From Cyclobacteriaceae bacterium (GTDB lineage Bacteria > Bacteroidota > Bacteroidia > Cytophagales > Cyclobacteriaceae), in the NCBI GenBank assembly GCA_016787725.1, contig JAEUTZ010000004.1, positions 1 through 64,000 of the forward strand: a DNA stretch of 64,000 bases, given 5' to 3'. The notes under the pieces are model-generated. The model did no database searches. It saw only the letters and a list, made by a program, of their open reading frames with translations, and was not told the origin of the DNA. Positions 52,226 to 60,655 of the stretch are shown here, one piece after another. Position 1 is the first letter of the stretch, and the number at the start of each line of letters is the position of its first letter. Position numbers and translations under genes: made by a program.

Positions 52226-52986
52226 TGTTAAAAGCTCGCGTGATTCCTACCATCCTTTGGAAAGATTTCGGAATTGTAAAGGGAGTCGGATTTAATAGCT
52301 GGAGAAGAGTAGGGTCATTATTGCCTGCTATTAAAGTGTATAATACGCGACAAGTTGACGAATTGATTATCGTTGATATTACTGCAACAGAGCAGAATCG
52401 AGAACCGGATTATGAGGTGATTGATGAAATTGCCGATGAGTGTTTTGTTCCCCTCACTGTTGGCGGAGGTGTTAAGACTATCGACCATATCAAGAAGTTG
52501 TTGCGCGCTGGTGCTGACAAAGTTGCGATAAATAGTGCTTGCTATGAAACGCCAGAGCTTGTCTCAAAAGGTGCCAATCTCTTTGGTACGCAGTGCATTG
52601 TCGCTAGCATTGACATACTGAGGAAATCGGATGGCAGCTATGAATGCTATAAAGACAGCGGGAAAATTGCAACCGGAAAAGACCCAGTTAAATGGGCCAA
52701 AGAAATGGAACAAAGAGGTGCAGGTGAGCTATTAATCACCTCAATAAAAAACGATGGAGCAATGGTTGGCTATGACATTGAGATTATCAGAAGGGTCTCA
52801 GACGAAGTAGGCGTGCCAGTGATTGCATCAGGCGGGGCAAGTAATTATGCGGACATGTATGAGGCATTGAACTCTGGACATGCATCTGCGGTTGCTGCTG
52901 CTAGTATTTTCCATTTTACAGAACAGACACCCCTAGAGGCGAAGCGTTTTCTCGAAGGAAAGGGTATTTTAGTCAGGAGGTTTTGA
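52225..52986 (+). CDS. hisF: HisF-like cyclase/ammonia channel subunit
   Basis: This 253-residue TIM barrel has RVIPTILWKDFGIVKG, ELIIVDITATEQNREPDY, PLTVGGGVKTIDHIKKLL and IASGGASNYADMYEAL. Its HisF-type start differs from true histidine HisF (CLDVxxGxVVKG reads TILWKDFGIVKG), consistent with the sugar-amidation type. It forms a complex with the HisH-like protein. The overlap of its first base with the hisH stop suggests coupled translation. Confidence 0.88.
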   Translation: MLKARVIPTILWKDFGIVKGVGFNSWRRVGSLLPAIKVYNTRQVDELIIVDITATEQNREPDYEVIDEIADECFVPLTVGGGVKTIDHIKKLLRAGADKVAINSACYETPELVSKGANLFGTQCIVASIDILRKSDGSYECYKDSGKIATGKDPVKWAKEMEQRGAGELLITSIKNDGAMVGYDIEIIRRVSDEVGVPVIASGGASNYADMYEALNSGHASAVAAASIFHFTEQTPLEAKRFLEGKGILVRRF

Positions 52987-54443
52987 TCCACAAATTGAAA
53001 AAGGGCAGAATCGTATTTCGTGTGGATGGCAACAGTGCTATCGGTATGGGGCATATTTCAAGATGCATGGCTTTAGCGCAAGTGCTGAAAGAGTACGATA
53101 TCCAATTTGCTATCCGCAATCCAGATGATTTCGTGAAAGATTCGCTTCGTGCTATTGGTGCAGTATTACTTCCTTTAGATTCTGACGATAAGGTAGGTGG
53201 TATAGAATTTGCAAGCCTTCTTTCCAACGATGATATTGTCGTTTTGGATGGCTACTCATTTACCACTGATTATGAAAAACTAATTAAAGAACACGCTGGA
53301 GCTTTAGTTACAATCGATGATATTCCTTCACGTCATTTTGTCGCTAATGCTGTCATCAATTTTTGCGGGGCGATCGATCCTAAAGCCTATTCTCGAGAAT
53401 CCTATACGAAGATTTGTTTTGGCTCTGACTATATATTCTTGCGACAGCCATTCCTGAGTAGGCCAGTTGTTAAACAACCGACAGGTAACCGAATCCTTTT
53501 AAATATGGGTGGCGCTGACGCGAACAATCAGACTATGATTGTGCTAAACGAAATATTGCCATCAGCACTGGGCATCCCAATTGATGTGGTAGTCGGTCAT
53601 ACGTATGCGTTTTTCGATGAACTTAAGGCAGTTGCGGATAAGCATCACCAAATTATCCCACATAGAGGATTGTCCGCCCATAAGATGTTTGAAGTGATGG
53701 CAAACTGTAATATTGCAATATTACCGCCAAGCACCGTTGCCTTGGAATTTCTAAGTACAGGTGGACAGCTGTTTCTCAAACAGACAGCCGATAATCAGAC
53801 ATGCATTAAGCAGTATTTAATCACCCGACAGTTTGCGTTTGATTATAGCCATTGGGACTTCTTTGTTAGCGATATAAGTCAGTCGCGATTTAGACCTAAA
53901 ACGTTGAACTTTGACTCGTCCAACAAGTCCGTCCATGCACTTTTTAATTCGCTTCGCTACTATGCCCGGTTGCGTCTGCGGCTAGCCATGGAACAAGATG
54001 CGCGATTGATTTATGACTGGGCAACCGATGTTGAAGCGAGGCAATATGCTTATGATAAATCAGAGATTTCCTGGGACAATCATTTGAAATGGTTTGCTGC
54101 AAAGTTAGAAAGCAATAAATGCAATTACTATATCGCTGAAATTGAAGAATTTCCCATTGGGCAAATACGGTTCGATTTTTCCGATGAAGAGGAAGGGATT
54201 GCAATTATCAGCTATTTGATCGACAAATCTTGGCGCGGAAAGGGACTCAGCGTTTCGTTGCTGACAAAATCTATTCAGCAATTATCGGTTGCAAAGCGGG
54301 TAAAAAAAATAGTAGGTTTTGTGCAAAATGCTAACATCGCCTCTATTAAGGCGTTTACACGAGCAGGTTTTACAATACACCCAGCAGAGAAATATCCGGA
54401 TTCAAGTAAATTTGAACTTTCGTTGAAAAACCAATATGAGTAA
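52983..54443 (+). CDS. PseG-PseH fusion: UDP-sugar hydrolase and N-acetyltransferase
   Basis: This 486-residue two-domain protein has residues 1-325 like PseG, a GT-B-fold hydrolase, with GMGHISRCMALAQ (catalytic His about 24), LLNMGGADANNQT and LPPSTVALEFLSTGGQL. Residues about 330-486 are a GNAT domain (LRLAMEQDARLIYDWATDVE, SYLIDKSWRGKGLSVSLL) like PseH, which acetylates C4-N before the hydrolysis step. Two sequential pathway steps are joined in one chain. The start is a TTG at 52983, or a TTG at 52995 giving MKKGRIVFRVDGN, closer to typical PseG. AGGAGG at 52975-52980 is a rare ribosome-binding-like sequence here. Confidence 0.88.
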   Translation: MIHKLKKGRIVFRVDGNSAIGMGHISRCMALAQVLKEYDIQFAIRNPDDFVKDSLRAIGAVLLPLDSDDKVGGIEFASLLSNDDIVVLDGYSFTTDYEKLIKEHAGALVTIDDIPSRHFVANAVINFCGAIDPKAYSRESYTKICFGSDYIFLRQPFLSRPVVKQPTGNRILLNMGGADANNQTMIVLNEILPSALGIPIDVVVGHTYAFFDELKAVADKHHQIIPHRGLSAHKMFEVMANCNIAILPPSTVALEFLSTGGQLFLKQTADNQTCIKQYLITRQFAFDYSHWDFFVSDISQSRFRPKTLNFDSSNKSVHALFNSLRYYARLRLRLAMEQDARLIYDWATDVEARQYAYDKSEISWDNHLKWFAAKLESNKCNYYIAEIEEFPIGQIRFDFSDEEEGIAIISYLIDKSWRGKGLSVSLLTKSIQQLSVAKRVKKIVGFVQNANIASIKAFTRAGFTIHPAEKYPDSSKFELSLKNQYE

Positions 54444-55485
54444 TAATATCAAAATCGAAAATTTCGTGATTTCTCAGTCAAATCGGCCATTCATTATAGC
54501 AGAAATGTCAGGAAATCATAATCAGTCATTGGAGCGTGCTCTTGCAATTGTGGATGCGGCAGCGGATGCGGGGGCTCATGCCATCAAACTGCAAACCTAC
54601 ACGGCAGATACAATGACGGTGCGTGGGGCATATAAAATAGAAGATAGCAACTCTTTATGGAACGGCCGGGAATTATATGATTTATATCGAGAAGCATATA
54701 CTCCATGGGAGTGGCATACCCAAATATTTAAGAAAGCGCAAGAGCGCGGGCTAATTGCTTTTAGCTCACCATTTGATGAAAGTGCAGTCGATTTTTTGGA
54801 AAAGTTAGGCGCGCCATTGTATAAAATCGCCTCCTTTGAAAATACTGATCATACACTGCTCAGACGTGTTGCCAAAACGGGGAAGCCCATTATTATGTCA
54901 ACTGGTGTGAGTACCATTGCCGACATTTTTGAATCCGTGCAGGTGCTAAAAACTTATGGATGTAAGGATCTTGTTTTGCTGAAATGCACAAGTACCTATC
55001 CGGCCAGTCCAGAAAATACCAATCTTCTCACAATTCCAGTGCTTCAACAAATATTCAGTGATTGCGTAATAGGTTTGTCTGATCATACGATGGGTGTGGG
55101 TGCCTCTGTTGGGGCGGTGACGCTGGGGGCAAGAGTAATCGAAAAACATTTTACTTTAAAGCGAGCTGATGGAGGCGTGGATAGTGCTTTTTCATTGGAG
55201 CCGGACGAGCTCAAATCCCTTGTTATCGAAAGCGAACGCGCATTCTTAGCTTTAGGCATTCCTGAATTTGGAGTAATTAAAGCTGAAGATAAAAGCAAAA
55301 AATTCAAGCGGTCGGTCTACGTGGTTGAAGACATCAAGAATGGTGATTTATTCACCAAAGAAAATTTGAAAGTAATCAGGCCTGGTGATGGATTAGAGCC
55401 CCGCTTTTATGATCAACTTTTAGGCAAAAAGTCTAATCGGAATATTGCCAAAGGAACCCCAATGAGTTTTGACTTACTTTTTTGA
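54436..55485 (+). CDS. pseI: Pseudaminic acid synthase PseI
   Basis: This 349-residue NeuB-family enzyme has RPFIIAEMSGNHNQSLERAL, HAIKLQTYTADTMT, APLYKIASFENTDHTLL, LSDHTMGVGASVGAVTLGA and IEKHFTLKRADGGVDSAFS. A C-terminal SAF/antifreeze-like domain begins about residue 290. It condenses the diacetamido-altrose with phosphoenolpyruvate. The motif GVDSAFSLEP is typical of PseI rather than NeuB. It overlaps the fusion gene by 8 bases. Confidence 0.94.
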   Translation: MSNNIKIENFVISQSNRPFIIAEMSGNHNQSLERALAIVDAAADAGAHAIKLQTYTADTMTVRGAYKIEDSNSLWNGRELYDLYREAYTPWEWHTQIFKKAQERGLIAFSSPFDESAVDFLEKLGAPLYKIASFENTDHTLLRRVAKTGKPIIMSTGVSTIADIFESVQVLKTYGCKDLVLLKCTSTYPASPENTNLLTIPVLQQIFSDCVIGLSDHTMGVGASVGAVTLGARVIEKHFTLKRADGGVDSAFSLEPDELKSLVIESERAFLALGIPEFGVIKAEDKSKKFKRSVYVVEDIKNGDLFTKENLKVIRPGDGLEPRFYDQLLGKKSNRNIAKGTPMSFDLLF

Positions 55486-55557
55486 TAATTAGGGGTCGTC
55501 TGAAGCGATAGGTTGTAGATAAAATTATTCAAGGGATTAAGCAAAGCAGTTTACTTT

Positions 55558-56826
55558 ATGGATTACCTTGAAAGAATTTTAAAGCACCCTTCTTTAAAGA
55601 TTTACATAAGCAGTATTTCCATCAGGGCACTCACCATTGCAGCAAAATTTGGTCTGACATTTTTTCTCGGCAAAGAATTCCCGGATGCATTTTTGGGCGA
55701 GTATGGGCTTTTTACAACAAGCATTTTACTGTGCTATTTTATTTTATGCTTTAGTTTTGATAGTTATGGATTGCGAGAAGTAATCACAATGCCAGTTGAT
55801 CGGCAACTCTCTTACATTCGAAACATATTCGTTTTCTATGGCATTGCATATTTAATTGTTTTACCCATCACCTTTTTGATTTTTCATTTTGGATTACTGC
55901 GCAGTGACCTAATTATTTATTTTTTGATACTTCTTTTTTTAGAAACAATCAATCAGGCGTTTTTTGCACTCTTCACCATCTTACAGCGTCCCACAATTGC
56001 AAACATAACCTTGTTTTTTAGCCAAGGTCTTTGGATTATAATTGTATTTTTGCTTTGGATTATAACACCACTCAAATTTTCTTCCTTCGAAAGTTTTCTC
56101 ACTGCATGGATTTTAAGCAGTGTAATAGCTAGTTTCTATTCTGCTTATAAAGTCAATCAGATTTATCGAAACAATCCACTTGACCAATCAATAGATTGGA
56201 GTTGGATTAAAGCCGGCTTATCGGTTTCCTTAGTATTTTTCTTAACCACAATTTCCTACAAACTTATAGAGTTTACTGATCGTTATGTTATCGAATTGCA
56301 CCTGGGCACTGCTAAATTGGGCATTTATATCTTTTTTAGCCAGATAGCTAACCTCATCAATACCGCCATTAATGTTGCTGTAATTATTATTCTTTATCCA
56401 AGATTGATTGAAAGTCACTTAAAAAATGACATGATCTCATTCCAAATGTTTAAAAACAAAATGTATACAAGAGTATTGGCATTAGGTATTCTCATTGGAA
56501 TTGCTGAAGTAGTGATGATTCATCCCCTAATGAAATTTCTCAGCAAGGAATCATTTGCGGCTGAAGTTCGTGTACTTTATATTTTGATTTGCAGCAATAT
56601 CGTAATGAATCTCTCCTTTATTCCCCATTATTGTCTTTATGCCTTTAAGCAAGACACCATACTATTAAAGACAACACTTTCAGGCGCGATTTCAAGTATC
56701 TTGCTCAATTTCATTCTTATTCCATTATGGGGCCTTCCGGGTGCTGCGCTTGCAAGCCTGTCTAGTTTTGGCATCGTCTTGATGACAAAGTCCTATTTTT
56801 TAAAAATGACTTTGGCTAAAAGATAA
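55558..56826 (+). CDS. Wzx-type polysaccharide flippase
   Basis: This 422-residue protein has about twelve hydrophobic segments and belongs to the polysaccharide transporter (MATE/MOP) superfamily. It has an N-terminal ISSISIRALTIAAKFGLTFF, a charged loop REVITMPVDRQLSYIRN, and a C-terminal pair ISSILLNFILIPLWGLPGAA. It flips lipid-linked repeat units to the periplasm. 72 bases separate it from pseI and nothing else is evident there. Confidence 0.85.
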   Translation: MDYLERILKHPSLKIYISSISIRALTIAAKFGLTFFLGKEFPDAFLGEYGLFTTSILLCYFILCFSFDSYGLREVITMPVDRQLSYIRNIFVFYGIAYLIVLPITFLIFHFGLLRSDLIIYFLILLFLETINQAFFALFTILQRPTIANITLFFSQGLWIIIVFLLWIITPLKFSSFESFLTAWILSSVIASFYSAYKVNQIYRNNPLDQSIDWSWIKAGLSVSLVFFLTTISYKLIEFTDRYVIELHLGTAKLGIYIFFSQIANLINTAINVAVIIILYPRLIESHLKNDMISFQMFKNKMYTRVLALGILIGIAEVVMIHPLMKFLSKESFAAEVRVLYILICSNIVMNLSFIPHYCLYAFKQDTILLKTTLSGAISSILLNFILIPLWGLPGAALASLSSFGIVLMTKSYFLKMTLAKR

Positions 56827-56855
56827 AAGCACCGCTGTTAGGAGTATTTTTTTTC

Positions 56856-56863
56856 TAATTTTG
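56856..56863 (+). promoter_or_regulatory. -7 element upstream of the PhyH-family gene
   Basis: TAATTTTG matches TAnnTTTG 26 bases before the ATG at 56890, in a 63-base AT-rich gap after the flippase gene. Confidence 0.35.
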
Positions 56864-56889
56864 CTAAAGATTGTAAAACTATATAACGT

Positions 56890-57708
56890 ATGAGTAATCG
56901 GGAGAAATTCGAAAAGCACGGATGGATTATCTTCAAGGATTTTTTTGATGAAGAGCAAAGTGCACAAATAAGAGACGCAACGGAGCGCAGTATAAAGGAA
57001 GACCTTCGGGGCGATTTGTTGTGTAATCCGTATCTAAAAGGATTGACCGTGCTCAACCCCAGAATAGTTACTCTGGTGAAGGAATTGCTACAGGGCGATC
57101 CGATTTACATTGGCGATAGCACTATCTCATTTAATGATACGGTCATGTCTTTGCATAAGGATAACCCCGATAAAAGTAATCCTAGTGCTCCAGATTGGGG
57201 GTCAACCTACACCATTCTTAGAATGGGAATCTATTTGCAGGATTACACAAAGTATTCCGGTGGCCTTATCCTGCGCGACAAGTCACACAAAACCATTTCA
57301 CGCTGGTCAGGAAAAATTGTTAATGTAAAATCAAGTCCGAGAGATTTGATCATTTGGAATTTAAGGACAACACATTCCGGAAATGCAAAAGTGCTTCGAA
57401 GTTTTCCAAACGTTGACTTAAACCCATATTTATGTAAGTTAATCCCGAAAAGTCAATTTCTCGACACACCACAAAAGCGGGAGGCATTATTTATTTCCTA
57501 TGGACTTGATGATCAACACATGAAGCGCTATATCGCTTATCTAAAAACAAGAAAATATTCGGTGAATAGATGGAGAAGTATGAAAATGGAGTCGAGCGAT
57601 GTAGAACATGCTAAAAAAATGGGGTTACAAATCTGGGATATGTCTGGACAAGCCTCTCAGATAGATGATTCAACGGTTTATGAAAAGCATGTGGAGATGA
57701 AATTTTAA
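56890..57708 (+). CDS. Phytanoyl-CoA dioxygenase (PhyH) family protein
   Basis: This 272-residue 2-oxoglutarate/Fe(II) oxygenase-type protein has FEKHGWIIFKDFFDEEQ at the N-terminus. The iron ligands are likely His and Asp in LHKDNPDK, with the distal His in RTTHSGN, and an Arg nearby. Members hydroxylate lipids, sugars or natural products. Inside a polysaccharide locus it may hydroxylate a sugar or an acyl group; the substrate is unknown. Confidence 0.8.
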   Translation: MSNREKFEKHGWIIFKDFFDEEQSAQIRDATERSIKEDLRGDLLCNPYLKGLTVLNPRIVTLVKELLQGDPIYIGDSTISFNDTVMSLHKDNPDKSNPSAPDWGSTYTILRMGIYLQDYTKYSGGLILRDKSHKTISRWSGKIVNVKSSPRDLIIWNLRTTHSGNAKVLRSFPNVDLNPYLCKLIPKSQFLDTPQKREALFISYGLDDQHMKRYIAYLKTRKYSVNRWRSMKMESSDVEHAKKMGLQIWDMSGQASQIDDSTVYEKHVEMKF

Positions 57709-57709
57709 A

Positions 57710-57790
57710 TTAAGGATTTCTGTGTGGATCGGAATTCCAATTATTGTTTTCCTTAAGCACATCAATAAATAGCTCTTCTCTCTGCTTCAT
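57710..57790 (-). pseudogene. Possible C-terminal gene fragment on the opposite strand
   Basis: The 96-base gap carries a minus-strand frame, MKQREELFIDVLKEN then NNWNSDPHRNP and a stop, preceded in frame by ACFPYYLEN after a stop. It reads like a natural protein tail rather than random translation. It runs against all neighbouring genes, so a remnant of a lost gene from locus rearrangement is one explanation; chance is another. No family recognised. Confidence 0.25.
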
Positions 57791-57804
57791 GTTTTCTAAA
57801 TAAT

Positions 57805-59172
57805 ATGGAAAGCAAGCTTAAGGAACTTCATGAGGACCTGCCCAGAACCAGGCTGTATTATAAAGACTACAACCTGTTGTTTTTATCTCAGGTTTATATT
57901 GCCGAATTCTGTTTTGGCGTATATAAACATGATAGTATAATAAATGTCGTTAAACGATTTAGTCTTGATAACCTTGCTAAATTATTTATGGGCAAACTCA
58001 AAAGGCCTTTTTCTTCTACAGGTTCGATTGAGAGCGACTTTGTGTTTGTAAGCGATGTCTACAATAGAGCGGTAATTGAAGCTTTGAATATTGTCTATAG
58101 GGCCTTTGAAAAGGAGAAGTCGATTACGATTTACACTGATCCACGATTGCGCCAGTCCGGAGGCCAGGATGTAAACCTTTTTGATGGCCTTACGCTGAAA
58201 GTTCTATTAGTGGTCATCAGAGATTCTTTTAAGATATTGGTTGCGGCATTTCACCACAGGGAGGATCTAATGGGTATCCACAAAAAGTATGGTGTATCAC
58301 TCATATTGCTATTACTTAACCTCTTCGACTCTATATTAATGGTAAATATCAGTGAGGCAATCTTTGCAAAGATGAAGACCTCAAAAATAATTCTGATGAG
58401 TGATGTGCATAAGGTGTCAAGAATAATGGTATTGCTAGCAAAGTCCAAACAGATTTATTCATTTGTTGTACAACATGGGGCGACCATTGGAGAGGAGGGT
58501 TACCTGCCTGTAATTGCCGATAAAATTTTAGTTTGGGGACCAGCCTCTAAGGCTTGGTTTTTATCATATGGGCAACCGGAAAGTAAAATTGAGATTGTTG
58601 GGTGCCCCCGATTGGATTCAGAAAGATTTGAAAAGAACCAATATAAACCCATCAAAACTTTGCAGAAAGCACTGATTGTATTGAGTGACATCCTTGTCGA
58701 AAAGAAATATTTGGAAGTGGTGCGCGATGCCCTGGCGACACATAGTGATATTGAGGTTACTATTAAACTTCATCCGGGAGGAGCAGTTGATTACACTTTT
58801 ATACCAGAGACTATTTTTAAAAATTCAGGGATTTCATTTAAGGTACTTCGATTTGAAAATATTAAGGACCTATTAAGGAATACTGATTTTGTTTTTGTAA
58901 CAAATTCAACGGTTGGTATGGAAGCGATTATTTATTCAAAACCTCTATTTCAATATAAGTCAAATGAATTATTGGATTACACTATGGATTACGAGGCATT
59001 CAACTGTTCCCATATATTCTCCACCTCTCAGGAAATAAAACGCTTATTAGATACCCCCGAATTGGTTTTTTCGAAAGTTGTTAATTATTCAGACTTTGTT
59101 TCACATTATTTTTTTGAGCTAGATGGAAACTCGGCCGAACGTATAAAAAAATATATTGAAGCGTATTCATAA
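57805..59172 (+). CDS. GT-B-like surface polysaccharide transferase
   Basis: This 455-residue protein has an N-terminal half specific to itself and a C-terminal Rossmann-like half. The latter has VVQHGATIGEEGYLP, ADKILVWGPASKAWFL, IEIVGCPRLDSERF, VTIKLHPGG and FVFVTNSTVGMEAI. This order is typical of CDP-glycerol glycerophosphotransferase-like and capsule-type transferases. It probably adds a sugar or polyol phosphate to the repeat unit. The donor cannot be determined. Confidence 0.7.
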   Translation: MESKLKELHEDLPRTRLYYKDYNLLFLSQVYIAEFCFGVYKHDSIINVVKRFSLDNLAKLFMGKLKRPFSSTGSIESDFVFVSDVYNRAVIEALNIVYRAFEKEKSITIYTDPRLRQSGGQDVNLFDGLTLKVLLVVIRDSFKILVAAFHHREDLMGIHKKYGVSLILLLLNLFDSILMVNISEAIFAKMKTSKIILMSDVHKVSRIMVLLAKSKQIYSFVVQHGATIGEEGYLPVIADKILVWGPASKAWFLSYGQPESKIEIVGCPRLDSERFEKNQYKPIKTLQKALIVLSDILVEKKYLEVVRDALATHSDIEVTIKLHPGGAVDYTFIPETIFKNSGISFKVLRFENIKDLLRNTDFVFVTNSTVGMEAIIYSKPLFQYKSNELLDYTMDYEAFNCSHIFSTSQEIKRLLDTPELVFSKVVNYSDFVSHYFFELDGNSAERIKKYIEAYS

Positions 59173-59182
59173 TCGGTAATCA

Positions 59183-60655
59183 ATGTATTCTTACAAATCC
59201 AAGCTATACATTTATATTCTTCTACTATCAATACTGATAGTTGTTTATGGCACAACAGTTATCTCCACAATTGTTGGTTTTATTCTAAATGAACTCTACT
59301 TTGATAAAATAAATGTAATTGCAGCTGCTTCGGGTTTATTATTTGTCATACTAAGCGCTCTGAGTCTGACTTCATCAAGAATTTATTTTACCCTGCTCGT
59401 TTTTCAAATTATTGCGTTCCCATCAGCTGTTGATAATTTTATTCCGGGTGTTTACTTTGGAAGCAAATCAGAGTTGCATGCAAGTATTACACCTTTATTT
59501 ACCCATATCGATATTTTTATTCTGTTAGGAATAATAAGAGGAGTTTTGTCAAAAAACCGACTGATCCTGATTGATAGCAACCTTCTTTTGGTTTCTGTTT
59601 TAGTTCTTTTTTTATCTTCTATTGTCAATGCCTTTTATTCTACAGATGCACAAGATTTTTTTTTAATTGTGTCGGGATTTATGCATTTACGTTATTTAAT
59701 AGGTTTATACATCCTATTTTCACTATACGACCCCCACGCATTTACCAAGCAATTTATTTTAGGACTAATCATTTCTGTTGTCTTCCTTTTTTGCGAGGCT
59801 ATTGTCTTTACAAATCTCAATAACCTCGACAGACTCACTAGCGGATCGCTGGGAAATAATACTTTTGGAAATATTATCGCTTGTCTAACGGTATTTTTTT
59901 ATTTTATATCAATAAAGACTAAGTCAATTGTATTTCGACTTCTGTTAGTGGTAGTTATACTAATCGGTGTGGTCACTGTAATATTTTCGCAGACAAGAAT
60001 GGCATTGCTGGCTGGCTTTGTTCTATTTTGCGTTGTCACCTTTTATTTAAACAGAAGTGCTTTTCGAACGATTTTGTATCTAACAGTTTTTTTTATCGTT
60101 CTGGGAATTTCTTTCATTTACCTTGACGCTTTTAGTAGTAATCTTGGCCAGCGATTTGATATAATAAAAGTGTTTTCGAAAATAGAATTGAATTTTCCGG
60201 GTTCCGGCAGGGATATTATTGAAATGGAACTTACCCCAGAAACTGCCTCGATATTAACGCGATTGCAACTTTACAAGACCTCCTTTAGCATGATAACGGC
60301 CAATCCATTTTTTGGAATTGGTTCAATGCGGTGGGATTACTATAAAGCTGAATACGGTTTTAACGAGAAGGTGTTGCTGGATACACACAACGGCTATCTT
60401 GCCATCATTTCACAATTTGGCATTTTCTCAATTATCTTTTTGTATTTCATTTATCTTCGCCCCCTGGTCATTTTAAGAAGGATTCGATTTTTGGACGAGA
60501 CTGGTTTTTATTTGATTCTGATATCCATAGGCATGGCCATTTGTGATTTAACAAATGCTGGAATTTACAAGCACCAGGTATTTGGATTGCTTTGCCTGAG
60601 CACCATAGTTCTTATTCACCTTTCGTATAGAAATAAATTTGTACAAACAGTATGA
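59183..60655 (+). CDS. O-antigen polymerase/ligase-like membrane protein (Wzy candidate)
   Basis: This 490-residue protein has about twelve membrane helices. A periplasmic loop (about 330-400) contains ASILTRLQLYKTSFSMI, FFGIGSMRWDYYKAEYG and LDTHNGYLAIISQFG. The sequence of loop, HNGYL motif and further helices is typical of Wzy/WaaL-like proteins. In this locus it is the likely polymerase of repeat units. It overlaps the next gene by 4 bases. Confidence 0.75.
   Translation: MYSYKSKLYIYILLLSILIVVYGTTVISTIVGFILNELYFDKINVIAAASGLLFVILSALSLTSSRIYFTLLVFQIIAFPSAVDNFIPGVYFGSKSELHASITPLFTHIDIFILLGIIRGVLSKNRLILIDSNLLLVSVLVLFLSSIVNAFYSTDAQDFFLIVSGFMHLRYLIGLYILFSLYDPHAFTKQFILGLIISVVFLFCEAIVFTNLNNLDRLTSGSLGNNTFGNIIACLTVFFYFISIKTKSIVFRLLLVVVILIGVVTVIFSQTRMALLAGFVLFCVVTFYLNRSAFRTILYLTVFFIVLGISFIYLDAFSSNLGQRFDIIKVFSKIELNFPGSGRDIIEMELTPETASILTRLQLYKTSFSMITANPFFGIGSMRWDYYKAEYGFNEKVLLDTHNGYLAIISQFGIFSIIFLYFIYLRPLVILRRIRFLDETGFYLILISIGMAICDLTNAGIYKHQVFGLLCLSTIVLIHLSYRNKFVQTV

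Noticed and set aside
51602-52986. Histidine biosynthesis genes
   Set aside because: Only HisH and HisF are present, no other his genes, and they adjoin a sugar amidotransferase; the HisF start motif also differs from the biosynthetic type.
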